A DNA stretch of 64,000 nucleotides, from contig NZ_FOLM01000003.1 of assembly GCF_900112355.1 (NCBI RefSeq), positions 316,274-380,273 on the forward strand, read 5' to 3'. The stretch comes from Streptomyces aidingensis (GTDB lineage: Bacteria; Actinomycetota; Actinomycetes; Streptomycetales; Streptomycetaceae). The notes below the pieces were generated by a model. That model had not been told where the DNA came from. It searched no databases and worked only from the letters and a program-made list of their open reading frames with translations. Shown here one piece after another: positions 1 to 9,142 of the stretch; the stretch's first letter is position 1, and each line of letters opens with the position of its first letter. Both the position numbers and the translations under genes were made by a program.

Positions 1-242
1 TCGGCCGCCGTATGCACGAGGACCCGGCGGTGCCCAACCGGGGCCGCCCGGGCCGCGGTTACCGGCTGCGCCACGGGCTGACCCTGGCCATCGAACCGAT
101 GCTGATGGCGGGCGGCGGCGACGACTACGGCGTGGACGGCGACGGCTGGACGCTGCGCACCGCCGACGGCAGCCGGGCCGCGCACTTCGAGCACACGGTG
201 GCCATCACCGATGCCGGTCCGCGGATTCTCACTCTGCCCTGA
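1..242 (+). CDS. map: Methionine aminopeptidase type I, C-terminal part
   Basis: Removes the initiator methionine from new proteins in the cytosol using two metal ions. Only the last 80 or so residues are in the window; the reading frame is already open at base 1 and the ATG at position 12 is internal. The visible sequence has the family's C-terminal landmarks: the RRMHEDP stretch after the metal-ligand region, GLTLAIEP with the metal-binding Glu, and [13 protein letters not shown] with the last catalytic Glu. It ends at the expected place, so the 3' end is intact. Streptomycetes usually carry more than one map gene and I cannot tell which paralogue this is. Confidence 0.93.
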   Translation, partial: GRRMHEDPAVPNRGRPGRGYRLRHGLTLAIEPMLMAGGGDDYGVDGDGWTLRTADGSRAAHFEHTVAITDAGPRILTLP

Positions 243-354
243 CACCCGGGGGGTGCGCCGGCAGCGGACATGCCCGGGGCGGACATCCGGCTGCGCGCCG
301 CCGCCGCTGCCCGTCCCGGCGGTCGAGCACCGGCGGGCACGGGCAGCGGCGGCG

Positions 355-391
355 GTCGGCGGAGTCGGCGGAGTCGGCGGAGTCGGTGTCA
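355..391. repeat. 9-bp tandem repeat (ggcggagtc)
   Basis: Three to four near-perfect copies of a 9-bp unit lie between the convergent map and aldo/keto reductase genes. The repeat just touches the reductase stop codon. It is simple-sequence DNA and I see no function for it. Confidence 0.6.
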
Positions 392-1222
392 GCGCAGGTT
401 GAAGTCGTCCGGGTCGGGGCCGATCCGGACGCCGTTGTCCAGGGCGGCGATCCGGGCCATGTCCTCCTCGGACAGCACGAAATCGAAGATCTCGATGTTC
501 TCCCTGATCCGGGCGGGCGTCACCGACTTGGGGATGACCACATTGCCGAGCTGGAGGTGCCAGCGCAGCACCACCTGGGCCGGAGTCTTGTCGTACTGGG
601 CGCCGATCTTGGCCAGCTCCGGGGAGTCCAGCAGGCCCTTGCCGCTGCCCAGCGGCGACCACGCCTCGGTGGCGATGCCCTGCCCGGCATGGAAGGCACG
701 GGCCTCGGCCTGCGGGAAGTGAGGGTGCAGCTCGATCTGGTTCACCGCCGGGACGACCCCCGTCTCGGCGGTGATCCGCTCGATGTGGGCCCGCTTGAAG
801 TTGGACACGCCGATGGCCTTGGCCCGGCCCTCCTGGGCGATCCGGGTCAGCGCCTTCCAGGAGTCGGCGTAGGTGTCGTACTGCGGGGTGGGCCAGTGGA
901 TCAGATACAGATCCACATACTCCAGGGCCAGCTTCTCCAGGGAACGGTCGAAGGCCCGCAGCGCGGAGTCATGGCCCTGGTCGGTGTTCCACAGCTTGGT
1001 GGTGACGAACAGCTCCTCGCGCGGCAGCCCCGAAGCCGCCAGCGCCCGGCCGGTGCCCTTCTCGTTCTGGTAGGCGGCGGCGGTGTCGATGCTGCGGTAT
1101 CCGGCCTCCAGAGCCTGACCGACGGCGGTGGCCGCCTGGTCGTCCGGGATCTGCCAGACCCCGAAGCCGAGCTGGGGCATCCGGATGCCGTTGTTCAGCG
1201 TCACGTAGGGCACGGTGCTCAC
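389..1222 (-). CDS. Aldo/keto reductase (2,5-diketo-gluconate reductase type)
   Basis: Cytosolic NADPH-dependent reductase of aldehydes and ketones. The sequence shows the AKR tetrad: Asp in SIDTAAAYQNE (which also holds the Tyr), Lys in FVTTKLWN and His in LYLIHWP. GVSNF and the C-terminal nucleotide-binding PKSVTPARIREN segment follow. At 277 residues it has the length typical of the AKR5-like group. I chose GTG at 1222 over an upstream TTG at 1228 because AAGGA sits 8-9 bases before the GTG. It diverges from the symporter gene with about 96 bp between them. The substrate cannot be read from sequence. Confidence 0.9.
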   Translation of the reverse strand: MSTVPYVTLNNGIRMPQLGFGVWQIPDDQAATAVGQALEAGYRSIDTAAAYQNEKGTGRALAASGLPREELFVTTKLWNTDQGHDSALRAFDRSLEKLALEYVDLYLIHWPTPQYDTYADSWKALTRIAQEGRAKAIGVSNFKRAHIERITAETGVVPAVNQIELHPHFPQAEARAFHAGQGIATEAWSPLGSGKGLLDSPELAKIGAQYDKTPAQVVLRWHLQLGNVVIPKSVTPARIRENIEIFDFVLSEEDMARIAALDNGVRIGPDPDDFNLR

Positions 1223-1307
1223 GTGCAAAGGTCCTTATCTGAGGTGGTCGATGTGCGCCTGACACACCTATCACGGCCCGCCCGCCTTCCTCCCGGTGGC
1301 GCCTGCC

Positions 1308-1319
1308 GATAATGGGGCG
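1308..1319 (+). promoter_or_regulatory. Likely -10 element of a leaderless transcript
   Basis: GATAAT at 1308-1313 is followed by only five bases before the GTG start codon of the symporter gene, and no Shine-Dalgarno sequence precedes that GTG. This is the layout of a leaderless actinobacterial mRNA. The -35 element is not obvious. Confidence 0.45.
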
Positions 1320-2374
1320 TGCGCAGATTCGTCCGGCTGATCGACCCCTATCTGGTGCTGCTGCTCGCCACCGTCGGACTCGCCGCCGCACTCCCGGCCC
1401 GCTCCACCGCGGCGGACGCCGTGGACGCCACCGCCACCGGGGCCATCGCCCTGCTGTTCTTCCTCTACGGCGCCCGGCTGTCCACCGCCGAGGCACTCGC
1501 CGGGCTGCGCCACTGGCGGCTCCATCTCACCATTCTGGGCTGCACCTTCCTGCTCTATCCGCTGCTCGGGCTGGCCTGCCGGGGCCTGGTGCCCTGGCTG
1601 GTCACCGAGGAGCTGTACACCGGGCTGCTCTTTCTGTGCGTGGTGCCCTCCACCGTGCAGTCGGCCATCGCGCTGACGTCGGTGGCCCGCGGCAATGTGG
1701 CGGCGGCGATCGCGGCCGGCTCGTCCTCCAGCCTGGCCGGGGTGGTGCTCACCCCGCTGCTGGCCGCCCTGCTGATCGGGGCGAGCGGCGGGTTCGGCGG
1801 CGAGTCGCTGCTGAAGATCGCCCTGCAACTGCTGCTGCCCTTCCTGGCCGGGCAGGTGCTGCGGCGCTGGATCGGCGGCTTCGTGGTCCGGCACCGTGCG
1901 GTGCTGGGCCTGGTGGACCGCGGCTCGATCCTGATCGTGGTCTATGCGGCGTTCTCCCAGGGGATGAACGAGGACATCTGGGGCCGGGTGAGCTGGCAGC
2001 GGCTGCTGGCGCTGGCCGCGGTGGCGGCGGTGCTGCTGGCCGTGGTGCTGCTGCTGACCGGCTACGGCACCCGGAAGCTGGGCTTCGCCCGCGCCGACCG
2101 GACCGCCATTCTGTTCGCCGGCTCCACCAAGTCACTGGCCGCCGGGCTGCCGATGGCCGGGGTGATCTTCGGGGAGCGGGCCGCGCTCGCGGTGCTGCCG
2201 CTGATGCTGTTCCACCAGATGCAGCTCATCACCGGCGCGGTGCTGGCCCGCCGCCTCGGCGGACCGGCTCAGGCCGAGGCCGCGGACGAGGACGGGGCCG
2301 AGGACGCGGACGGGGCCGCGGACGGGGCCGCGGCCGGAGCGGCGGCGGAGGACGACGGCAGCTCCAGCCGGTGA
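1319..2374 (+). CDS. Bile acid:sodium symporter family transporter (BASS/ACR3-like)
   Basis: Polytopic inner-membrane protein with about ten hydrophobic segments beginning at residue 10. TGAIALLFFLYGARLS, the conserved early helix with the LYG motif, and FAGSTKSLAAGLPMA in the later half match the YfeH/BASS fold, whose members carry organic anions with sodium. It is 351 residues, slightly longer than usual because the last 35 residues are an acidic, alanine-rich tail without homology. That tail overlaps the 3' end of fdhD on the other strand by 106 bp. The GTG start appears leaderless. The substrate is unknown; nothing in the neighbourhood points to one. Confidence 0.85.
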   Translation: MRRFVRLIDPYLVLLLATVGLAAALPARSTAADAVDATATGAIALLFFLYGARLSTAEALAGLRHWRLHLTILGCTFLLYPLLGLACRGLVPWLVTEELYTGLLFLCVVPSTVQSAIALTSVARGNVAAAIAAGSSSSLAGVVLTPLLAALLIGASGGFGGESLLKIALQLLLPFLAGQVLRRWIGGFVVRHRAVLGLVDRGSILIVVYAAFSQGMNEDIWGRVSWQRLLALAAVAAVLLAVVLLLTGYGTRKLGFARADRTAILFAGSTKSLAAGLPMAGVIFGERAALAVLPLMLFHQMQLITGAVLARRLGGPAQAEAADEDGAEDADGAADGAAAGAAAEDDGSSSR

Positions 2375-3219
2375 GCGCCGGCGTAGACGTTCATCGAGGT
2401 GCCGCGCAGAAAGCCGACCAGGGTCAGCCCCGTCTCCTCGGCCAGCTCCACGGCCAGCGAGGACGGCGCCGAGACCGCGGCCAGCACCGGGATGCCGGCC
2501 ATCACCGCCTTCTGCGCCAGCTCGAAGGAGGCCCGCCCGGACACCGCCAGCACCGTGCCGGCCAGCGGCAGCAGCCCCTCGTGCAGGGCCCGGCCGATCA
2601 CCTTGTCCACCGCGTTGTGCCGGCCCACGTCCTCCCGGACGTCCAGCAGCCGCCCGTCCCCGGCCGCGAACAGGCCCGCCGCGTGCAGGCCGCCGGTGCG
2701 GTCGAAGACGCGCTGCGCCCCGCGCAGCCGGCCGGGCAGCCCGGCCAGCAGTTCCGGGGTGAGCCGCGGGCCCGGGCCCGCCGCCTCCGCCGCCGCCGCC
2801 GCCTCCGCCGGGCCGGGCAGCGGCCAGCGGGAGGTGGTGCGCACCGCCTCCAGCGCGGCCTTGCCGCACACCCCGCAGGAGGAGGTGGTGTAGACATTGC
2901 GCTCCAGCGAGAACTCCGGCAGCGGGACCCCCTCGGCCAGCCGCACGTCCACCACGTTGTAGGTGTTGGCGCCGGAGTCGTCGGTGCCGGAGCAGTAGGT
3001 GATCCGGGTCAGCTCCTCCGGGCGGCCCAGCACCCCCTCGCTCACCAGGAAGCCGGCGGCCAGTGCGAAGTCGTCGCCGGGGGTGCGCATGGTGACCGCG
3101 AGCCGTCTGCCGTTCAGCCGGATCTCCAGGGGCTCCTCACCCGCCAGGGTGTCGGTGCGCGCGGTGACGGCTCCGTCCCGGATGCGCAGGATCCGGCGCT
3201 TCTCGGTGATGCGTCCCAT
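2269..3219 (-). CDS. fdhD: FdhD, sulfurtransferase for formate dehydrogenase
   Basis: Cytosolic protein that moves sulfur from a cysteine desulfurase to the molybdenum bis-MGD cofactor so that formate dehydrogenase becomes active. The catalytic cysteine pair is present as SSCGVCGK near residue 115. Conserved flanking blocks are also clear: TPGDDFALAAGFLVSEG, DVREDVGRHNAVDKVIG, SGRASFELAQKA and GTSMNVYAG. The last 30 residues are a Ser/Ala-only tail overlapping the convergent symporter gene. No formate dehydrogenase gene is in the window, so its client lies elsewhere. Confidence 0.95.
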   Translation of the reverse strand: MGRITEKRRILRIRDGAVTARTDTLAGEEPLEIRLNGRRLAVTMRTPGDDFALAAGFLVSEGVLGRPEELTRITYCSGTDDSGANTYNVVDVRLAEGVPLPEFSLERNVYTTSSCGVCGKAALEAVRTTSRWPLPGPAEAAAAAEAAGPGPRLTPELLAGLPGRLRGAQRVFDRTGGLHAAGLFAAGDGRLLDVREDVGRHNAVDKVIGRALHEGLLPLAGTVLAVSGRASFELAQKAVMAGIPVLAAVSAPSSLAVELAEETGLTLVGFLRGTSMNVYAGAHRLELPSSSAAAPAAAPSAAPSASSAPSSSAASA

Positions 3220-3301
3220 GCCGCCATCATGTCAGCCGGGAACGCCGTGCCGGGCGCGCGGAGCGTGATCACGGCATGCGCGTCCGGCGGTGCGGCACCC
3301 G

Positions 3302-3643
3302 TCAGGCGAGGTCGTAGCGGGGGCGCTGGTCCTCGGGGACGAGCGCGACGTAGTCGGGATGCTGGATGATCCAGCGGTTGGTGTAGGGGCACTGGGGGAT
3401 CACCGGCAGTTCCCGCACCCGGGCGCTGTCCAGTGCGTGCCGGATCAGCCGGGACGCCAGGCCCTGGCCCCGGTAGTCCGGGTCGATCTCGGTATGGGTG
3501 ACGGTCATCCGCTGTCCGGCGAGCCGGTACTCGGCGAATCCCACCAGCGCGTCGCCCAGATGGAGCTCGAAGCGCGACTGCTCGCCGTTGTCGGTGATGC
3601 GCGGCTCCGCGCTCGGTGCGGTGTCCGGTTCCGCAGTGGCCAT
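3302..3643 (-). CDS. Small GNAT-family N-acetyltransferase (YjdJ/NATD1-like)
   Basis: A 113-residue acyl-CoA N-acyltransferase of the short single-domain kind. It contains the acetyl-CoA pyrophosphate-binding loop as DYRGQGLASRLIRHAL, followed by the VIPQCPY and WIIQHPDY motifs that mark the YjdJ/NATD1 subfamily. The ATG at 3643 is preceded by AAGGAG at good spacing; a longer frame upstream to 4036 lacks coding character. It diverges from dnaE2. Substrates of this subfamily are not established. Confidence 0.88.
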   Translation of the reverse strand: MATAEPDTAPSAEPRITDNGEQSRFELHLGDALVGFAEYRLAGQRMTVTHTEIDPDYRGQGLASRLIRHALDSARVRELPVIPQCPYTNRWIIQHPDYVALVPEDQRPRYDLA

Positions 3644-3818
3644 GTTCGTCTCCTTGCCCCCGTGGCGCCTCGTGGGTCCCCCGTCGCCCCGGCTCTTCCC
3701 TTCCTCACCGAGTCCCCGGACGGTCCTGGCCGGAAACGAACGGTTTCGGCCAGGGGATTCGTCCGTTCTTGCCCTGATATACCGCGCTGAGCAGCGAAGA
3801 GCTGCACCAGGAAGTAAA

Positions 3819-3834
3819 TCGTACACACATTCGA
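3819..3834. promoter_or_regulatory. Putative LexA (SOS) box upstream of dnaE2
   Basis: TCGTACACACATTCGA matches the actinobacterial SOS box TCGAAC-N4-GTTCGA at 10 of 12 defined positions. It lies about 140 bp before the dnaE2 start in the unusually AT-rich 332-bp gap between the acetyltransferase and dnaE2, where nothing else is recognisable. LexA control of dnaE2 and imuB is well known in mycobacteria, so the location is sensible. Confidence 0.6.
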
Positions 3835-3975
3835 TGTCTGGTTTATGGTGGTGCTGAGGCGCGGTGGAGGGGCGCCCGAGACGCCGGCGAAGGCCCGGCG
3901 GACGCCACCGCCGGGAACCGGCGGTACGGGCGGTGGCGACGGTGGCGACGGGACGGAAGGGAGGTGCGGACGCCG

Positions 3976-6900
3976 ATGGCGCGACCGGACGGCGGGAGCG
4001 TGCGGGACGAGGCGGCCGGGCCGCCGCCGTTCGCACACCTTCATGTGGCGTCCGGCTACTCCGCGCGCTACGGTGCCTCCCTGCCCGCCCGGCTCGTGGA
4101 GCGCGCCGCCGGGCGCGGCATGCCCGTGCTGGCGCTCACCGACCGGGACACCGTGGCCGGGGTGCCCCGCTTCATCGAGGCCTGCGTGCGGCACGGGGTG
4201 CGCCCGCTGCTCGGCGCGGACCTGGCCGTCGCCCCGCTCGCCCCGTCCTCCGCCCCCGGCGCGGCGGCCCGGCGCCGGATGCCCGCGCGCGGCGGCGCCC
4301 ATGTGGAGGAGCCGCCGCTGCGCGTGGTGCTGCTCGCCCGGGACCGGGCCGGCTGGGCCGCGCTGTGCCGGCTGATCTCCGCCGCGCATGCCGCCGAGGG
4401 CCCGGTCCAGGTCTCCTGGGAGGCGCTGCGCGCCCACGCCGCCCCCGCGCTGATGGCGCTGCTCGGCCCCGTCTCCGAACCCGCGCGGGCGCTGGCCGCC
4501 GGCCGCCCGGACGTGGCCGCCCGGCTGCTCGCGCCCTGGCGGGAGCTGTTCGGCGACAGCCTGCGGCTGGAGACGGTCTGGCACGGCCGCACCGGCACCG
4601 GGCCCGGCTCGCTGCGGCTGGCCGCCCGCACCCTGGGCCTGGCCGCCGAGACCGGGGTGCCCGCGGTGCTGGCCAACGCCGTCCGCTACGCCGACCCGGA
4701 GCAGCACCGGATGGCCGATGTGCTGGACTCCGCGCGCCGGCTGGTGCCGATCGTGCCGGGCGCCACCGACACCGGCGAGCGCTGGCTCAAGGGACCGCGG
4801 GAGATGGCGCGGGCCGCCGAGGAGATCGCCCGCGCCGCGGGCGGCGGCGAGCGGGAGGCCGCCCGGCTGCTGGCCGCGACCGCGCAGACCGCGCGGGCCT
4901 GCCTGATCGATCCGCGGCAGGATCTGGGCATGGGCCGCCCGCACTTCCCGGAACCGGAGGTGGTGGGCACGGACGCGGCCTCGCTCAACCGCGCGCTGCG
5001 GGAGCGCTGCGAGGCGGGCCTGGCCCGGCGCGGCGTCACCGTGGACCCGCCGGCCGGGGAGCCCGCCGGCCCCGCGGCCGCCGGGAACCCCGGCCGCCCG
5101 TCCCGCCCGGGAAGCTCCGGCGTGCCCGGGGTGTCCTGGCGGCAGGCGCGCGAACGCCTGGAGCAGGAGCTGTCGGTGATCGCCGACCTGGGCTACGCGG
5201 GCTACTTCCTCACCGTGGCCGCGGTGGTGGCCGACACCCGGGAGCTGGGCATCCGGGTCGCGGCCCGCGGCTCGGGCGCGGGCTCGCTGGTCAACTACGC
5301 CCTGGACATCTCCAATGTGAACCCGCTGGAGCACGAGCTGATCTTCGAACGGTTCCTCTCCCGCCGCCGCTCCAGCCTGCCCGACATCGACCTGGACGTG
5401 GAGTCCGCCCGCCGGCTGGAGGTCTACCGGGCGGTGCTGCGCCGGTTCGGCGAGCGCCGCATCGCCATGGTCGCCATGCCCGAGACCTACCGCGCCCGGC
5501 ACGCCGTCCGGGACACCGCCGCCGCCCTGGGCATGGACCCGGCCGAGGCCGACTGGCTGGCCAAGTCCTTCCCGCACATCCGGGCCCGCGATCTGCGGGC
5601 CGCCGTCGCCGAACTGCCCGAACTGCGCCGGGTGGCCGCCCGGGGCGACCGCTACGACCTGCTCTGGGAGCTGGCCGAAGGGCTGGACGGCCTGGTGCGC
5701 GGCACCGCCATGCACCCGTGCGGGGTGATCATCTCGCACACCGGGCTGCTGGACCGGCTGCCCGTGCAGCCCACCGCGCAGGAGAGCTTCCCCATGGTCC
5801 AGGCCGACAAGGAGGACGTGGAGCTGTGGGGGCTGCTCAAGCTGGACATCCTCGGGGTGCGGCTGTGGTCCTCGCTGGCACACGCCACCGCCGAGATCGA
5901 GCGGGTCAGCGGGGAGCGCATCGATCTGGAGGACCCGGCCCGGGTGCCGCCCGAGGACCCGGCCGCCTTCGAACTCATCCGCCGCGCCGACACCCTGGGA
6001 CTCTTCCAGCTCGAATCGCCCGGCCAGCGCGATCTGCTCAGCCGCCTGAAGCCCGCCACCTTCGCCGACATCGTCGCCGACATCAGCCTCTTCCGGCCCG
6101 GCCCGGTGGCCGGGGACATGCCGGGCCAGTACGTCTCCTCCCGGCACGGCAAGGTGCCGCGGTCACTGCACCCGGATCTGGAGCCGCTGCTGCGGGCCAG
6201 CCGCGGCGTGGTGATCTGGCACGAGCAGGTGACCGGGATCATGGCCGTGATGACCGGCCGCGAACTGGACGAGGCCGAGGAGATGCGGCGCAAGCTGGCC
6301 GACACCGCGGGCCGGGAGGAGGTCCGCGCCTGGTTCCTGGAGCACGCCGCGGCCCGCGGGACGGACCCCGCCACCCGCGAGGAGCTGTGGAAGGTGCTGG
6401 AGGCGTTCGGCGCCTACGGTTTCTGCCGGGCGCACGCCACCGCCTTCGCCGCCGTGTCCGTGCAGTCGGCCTGGCTCAAGGCGCACCGGGCGGCGGCGCT
6501 CTACGCCGGGCTGCTGGAGCACGACCCGGGGATGTGGCCGCGCCGGGTGCTGCTGGCCGACGCCCGCCGCCACGACGTGCCCATCCTGCCGGTGGACGTG
6601 AACCACTCCGACACGACCTATCGACTCGAACTGGTGTCCGGTAAGTGGGGGGTGCGGATGTCGCTGTCCCAGGTGGAGAACATCGCCGGGGCCGAGGCCG
6701 CCCGGATCGCCGCCGGACAGCCGTACACCTCGCTGGACGACTTCTGGCGCCGCGCCCGCCCCAGCCGCCCCGTGGCGGAACGGCTGGCCCGCATCGGCGC
6801 GCTCGACGCCTTCGGCGGCAACCGCCGCGACCTCCTCCTGCTCATCGCCGAACTCCACGCCACCCACCGCCCGGCCGCGGCGGGCCGCGGCGGCCCCCGC

Positions 6901-7605
6901 CCCGGCGGACAGGAGGCGCTGCCGGTGGGCGACGGCGGCACCGGGCACCGCCGCACGGCGGAGGCCGCCGGACTGCCGGACCTCAGCGAGGGGGAGCGGC
7001 TGGAGGCCGAGCTGCGGGTGCTGGGCATGGACACCTCCCGCCATCTGATGGACGACCACGGCGACTTCCTCGCCGAACTGGGCGTTGTCTCCGCCCAGGC
7101 CCTGCACACCGTGCCCAAGGGGCGGACCGTGCTGGTCGCCGGAGTGAAGGCGGCCACCCAGACCCCGGCGATCAGCAGCGGCAAACGGATCATCTTCCTC
7201 ACCCTGGACGCCGGGGACGGCCTGGTCGACCTCGCCGCCTACGAGGACAGCCACCCGGCCTGCGCGCACGCCATCTTCCACAGCGGCCTGCTGCTGGCCC
7301 GCGGCACCGTGCAGCGCCGCGCGCCCGGCGCCACCAGCGTGTCCTGCACCGCCGCCTGGAACCTCGCCGAACTGATCGAACTGCGCCGCACCGGCGGCCT
7401 GGACGCCGTCGCCGCCCGCCTCGCCGGAAACGGCGACGACGCCGCCGCCCCGCCCCCGGAGAGCGACGGGGACGCCACCGGCGGGCGCCGCATCCGGATG
7501 CCCACCGGCGCCCTGATGCACCCCTGGTCCGACCTCCGCCCGGCCGGCGACGGCGCCGCCCCCGCCCGCCGCCTCTGGCACTCCAGCCCCGGAAGCGCCG
7601 GGTGA
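3976..7605 (+). CDS. dnaE2: Error-prone DNA polymerase III alpha subunit
   Basis: C-family polymerase of the ImuC/DnaE2 type that copies damaged templates and causes SOS mutagenesis. It opens with a PHP domain (FAHLHVASGYS) and carries the palm motif PDIDLDVES with the catalytic aspartates near residue 470, then the KLDILGV block and AYGFCRAHATAFA in the fingers region. Length of about 1209 residues is normal for DnaE2. I preferred the ATG at 3976 to the GTG at 3964 because AAGGGAGG ends at 3964 and would overlap the earlier codon. The stop codon overlaps the start of the Y-family gene (GTGA), so the two are translationally coupled. Confidence 0.95.
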   Translation: MARPDGGSVRDEAAGPPPFAHLHVASGYSARYGASLPARLVERAAGRGMPVLALTDRDTVAGVPRFIEACVRHGVRPLLGADLAVAPLAPSSAPGAAARRRMPARGGAHVEEPPLRVVLLARDRAGWAALCRLISAAHAAEGPVQVSWEALRAHAAPALMALLGPVSEPARALAAGRPDVAARLLAPWRELFGDSLRLETVWHGRTGTGPGSLRLAARTLGLAAETGVPAVLANAVRYADPEQHRMADVLDSARRLVPIVPGATDTGERWLKGPREMARAAEEIARAAGGGEREAARLLAATAQTARACLIDPRQDLGMGRPHFPEPEVVGTDAASLNRALRERCEAGLARRGVTVDPPAGEPAGPAAAGNPGRPSRPGSSGVPGVSWRQARERLEQELSVIADLGYAGYFLTVAAVVADTRELGIRVAARGSGAGSLVNYALDISNVNPLEHELIFERFLSRRRSSLPDIDLDVESARRLEVYRAVLRRFGERRIAMVAMPETYRARHAVRDTAAALGMDPAEADWLAKSFPHIRARDLRAAVAELPELRRVAARGDRYDLLWELAEGLDGLVRGTAMHPCGVIISHTGLLDRLPVQPTAQESFPMVQADKEDVELWGLLKLDILGVRLWSSLAHATAEIERVSGERIDLEDPARVPPEDPAAFELIRRADTLGLFQLESPGQRDLLSRLKPATFADIVADISLFRPGPVAGDMPGQYVSSRHGKVPRSLHPDLEPLLRASRGVVIWHEQVTGIMAVMTGRELDEAEEMRRKLADTAGREEVRAWFLEHAAARGTDPATREELWKVLEAFGAYGFCRAHATAFAAVSVQSAWLKAHRAAALYAGLLEHDPGMWPRRVLLADARRHDVPILPVDVNHSDTTYRLELVSGKWGVRMSLSQVENIAGAEAARIAAGQPYTSLDDFWRRARPSRPVAERLARIGALDAFGGNRRDLLLLIAELHATHRPAAAGRGGPRPGGQEALPVGDGGTGHRRTAEAAGLPDLSEGERLEAELRVLGMDTSRHLMDDHGDFLAELGVVSAQALHTVPKGRTVLVAGVKAATQTPAISSGKRIIFLTLDAGDGLVDLAAYEDSHPACAHAIFHSGLLLARGTVQRRAPGATSVSCTAAWNLAELIELRRTGGLDAVAARLAGNGDDAAAPPPESDGDATGGRRIRMPTGALMHPWSDLRPAGDGAAPARRLWHSSPGSAG

Positions 7606-8636
7606 GCACCATGACCGGCCCCCGCCTCCCCCACGCTCACCACGTCCCCCATGTCCCCCATGTCCTCTACATCCGCTTCGAGCACAGCACCGAGCAGTCC
7701 TACCCCGAACTGCTTCAGGTCCTCCACGAGATCACCCCCGTGGTGCAGCCGCTGCCCTACGACGCCGCCTTCGCCGATGTCCGCGGCAGCCTGCGCTACT
7801 TCGGCCATGACGCCGCCGAACTCGCCCGCTGGATAAGGGTGCGCGCCCTGGCCCGCTGCGCCACCGACGCCACCATCGGCGTCGCCGCCAACCCCCTGCT
7901 GGCCCGGATGACCGCCCAGGACGGCCCGCCCGGCGCGGTCCGCACCCTGCCCGCCGACCCGGAGGCGGTGGCCGCGTTCCTGGCCGCCAAACCGCCCTCG
8001 GCACTGCCCGGCGTCGGCCGGGCCGCCGCCGGCACCCTCGCCCACTACGGCCTGGACACCCTCGCCCGGATCGCCGCCGCACCCCCCGCCACCCTCCAGC
8101 GCGTCCTGGGCGCCACCGACGCCCGCCGCATCCGGCAGCTCGCCCGGGGCATCGACCCGCTGCCGGTCACCCCGGGCAGCGTGCCCCGCTCCACCGCCGC
8201 CGAACACCGCTTCGACCACGACCAGCTCGACCCGGACGCCCGCCGCCGCGCCCTGCTGGCCCTCGCCGACCGGCTCGGCCACCGGCTGCGCCGCGAGGGC
8301 CAGGCCGCCCGCGGGCTCACCCTCACCGTCCGCTACGCCGACCGCAGCATCACCACCCGCAGCCGCACCCTGCCCGCCCCCAGCGCCCACACCCCGGAAC
8401 TGGCCGGCACCGCCTACGCGATGCACGACGCCCTGGCCCTCCAGCGCGCCCGGGTCCGTTCCCTCGCCCTGCGCGCCACCGGCCTCGCCGACGCCGATCA
8501 CACCGGCCGCCAGCTCACCCTCGACCCCCGCGACCCGCGCGGCGAACACCGCCACCGCGCCGAACACGCCACCGACCGCATCCGCCGCAAATACGGCCCC
8601 CGAGCCGCCGCCCCCGCCGCCACCTTCCCCCACTGA
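7602..8636 (+). CDS. Y-family DNA polymerase-like protein lacking catalytic acids (ImuB-like)
   Basis: A 344-residue relative of DinB/Pol IV coupled to dnaE2. It keeps the palm and fingers framework, the helix-hairpin-helix segment (LPGVGRAAAGTLAHYGLDTLARI) and a little-finger-like C-terminus. The acidic residues are missing: the VDMD position of Pol IV reads IRFEHS, and the SxDE position reads YDAAFADV. That is what defines ImuB, the inactive adaptor that recruits DnaE2 to the beta clamp. The start is GTG at 7602 overlapping the dnaE2 stop, or ATG at 7611. No ImuA/RecA-like partner is present here. Non-catalytic function is inferred from the missing residues. Confidence 0.8.
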   Translation: MSTMTGPRLPHAHHVPHVPHVLYIRFEHSTEQSYPELLQVLHEITPVVQPLPYDAAFADVRGSLRYFGHDAAELARWIRVRALARCATDATIGVAANPLLARMTAQDGPPGAVRTLPADPEAVAAFLAAKPPSALPGVGRAAAGTLAHYGLDTLARIAAAPPATLQRVLGATDARRIRQLARGIDPLPVTPGSVPRSTAAEHRFDHDQLDPDARRRALLALADRLGHRLRREGQAARGLTLTVRYADRSITTRSRTLPAPSAHTPELAGTAYAMHDALALQRARVRSLALRATGLADADHTGRQLTLDPRDPRGEHRHRAEHATDRIRRKYGPRAAAPAATFPH

Positions 8637-8965
8637 ACCCTCCCCCGGAGACCGGCGACGTCCCCCTCCTCGGAACGCGACCGCGCCGACCGGACCCCAC
8701 GCCCAGCGGTTCCACAGAAACCTGGACCCGGACCCCCGGGACGGGGGGCGAAGCGTGATGAGCGGTCTCACCTTCGGCCTCGCCACACCACCGCGGACGC
8801 CGGAGGGGTGCAGGGCCATGGGTGAGATCCGGAACAGCATCGAAGCCGCGCTCCAGACGACCCAGACCCGGCCCATCCCCAGGAGCACCCAGGCCCCGGG
8901 TGCGCTACCTGGTGCAGACGGTGGACAAGGGCCGCACGCGGGGGCCGCCGCGCGGCTGGGCTGCT
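8637..8965. other. Intergenic region without recognisable gene
   Basis: Downstream of the mutagenesis operon. Short frames here have no coding character and no clear hairpin is visible. It borders the IstB remnant, so it may be debris from the same insertion. Confidence 0.5.
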
Positions 8966-9120
8966 CGCTTCGGCGGATGGACCAAGACCTTCACCGACCC
9001 CCGCCTCTGCGCAGCCCTCGTCGACCGCCTCACCTTCGGCGGCAACATCATTGAAACCGGCACCGACTCCGACCGCCTCGCCACCACCCGAGCCGAGCTG
9101 AGCAACCGGCTCCTGGCTGA
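8966..9120 (+). pseudogene. IstB-like ATPase C-terminal remnant (IS21 family)
   Basis: About 50 residues reading FGGWTKTFTDPRLCAALVD and then RLTFGGNIIETGTDS correspond to the C-terminal end of IstB, the ATPase helper of IS21-type transposases. The Walker motifs, the rest of istB, the istA transposase and terminal inverted repeats are absent. The frame continues without homology on both sides. This is a relic of an insertion sequence, not a working element. Confidence 0.65.
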
Positions 9121-9142
9121 GCAGCGAGAGACCACCCGACCC

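Noticed and set aside
3505..6147. 880-residue open frame on the minus strand opposite dnaE2
   Set aside because: It is antisense to a clear polymerase gene, has no motifs, and arises from lack of stop codons in high-GC DNA.
8972..9091. A complete IS21 element
   Set aside because: No IstA, no Walker motifs and no terminal repeats could be found around the IstB fragment.
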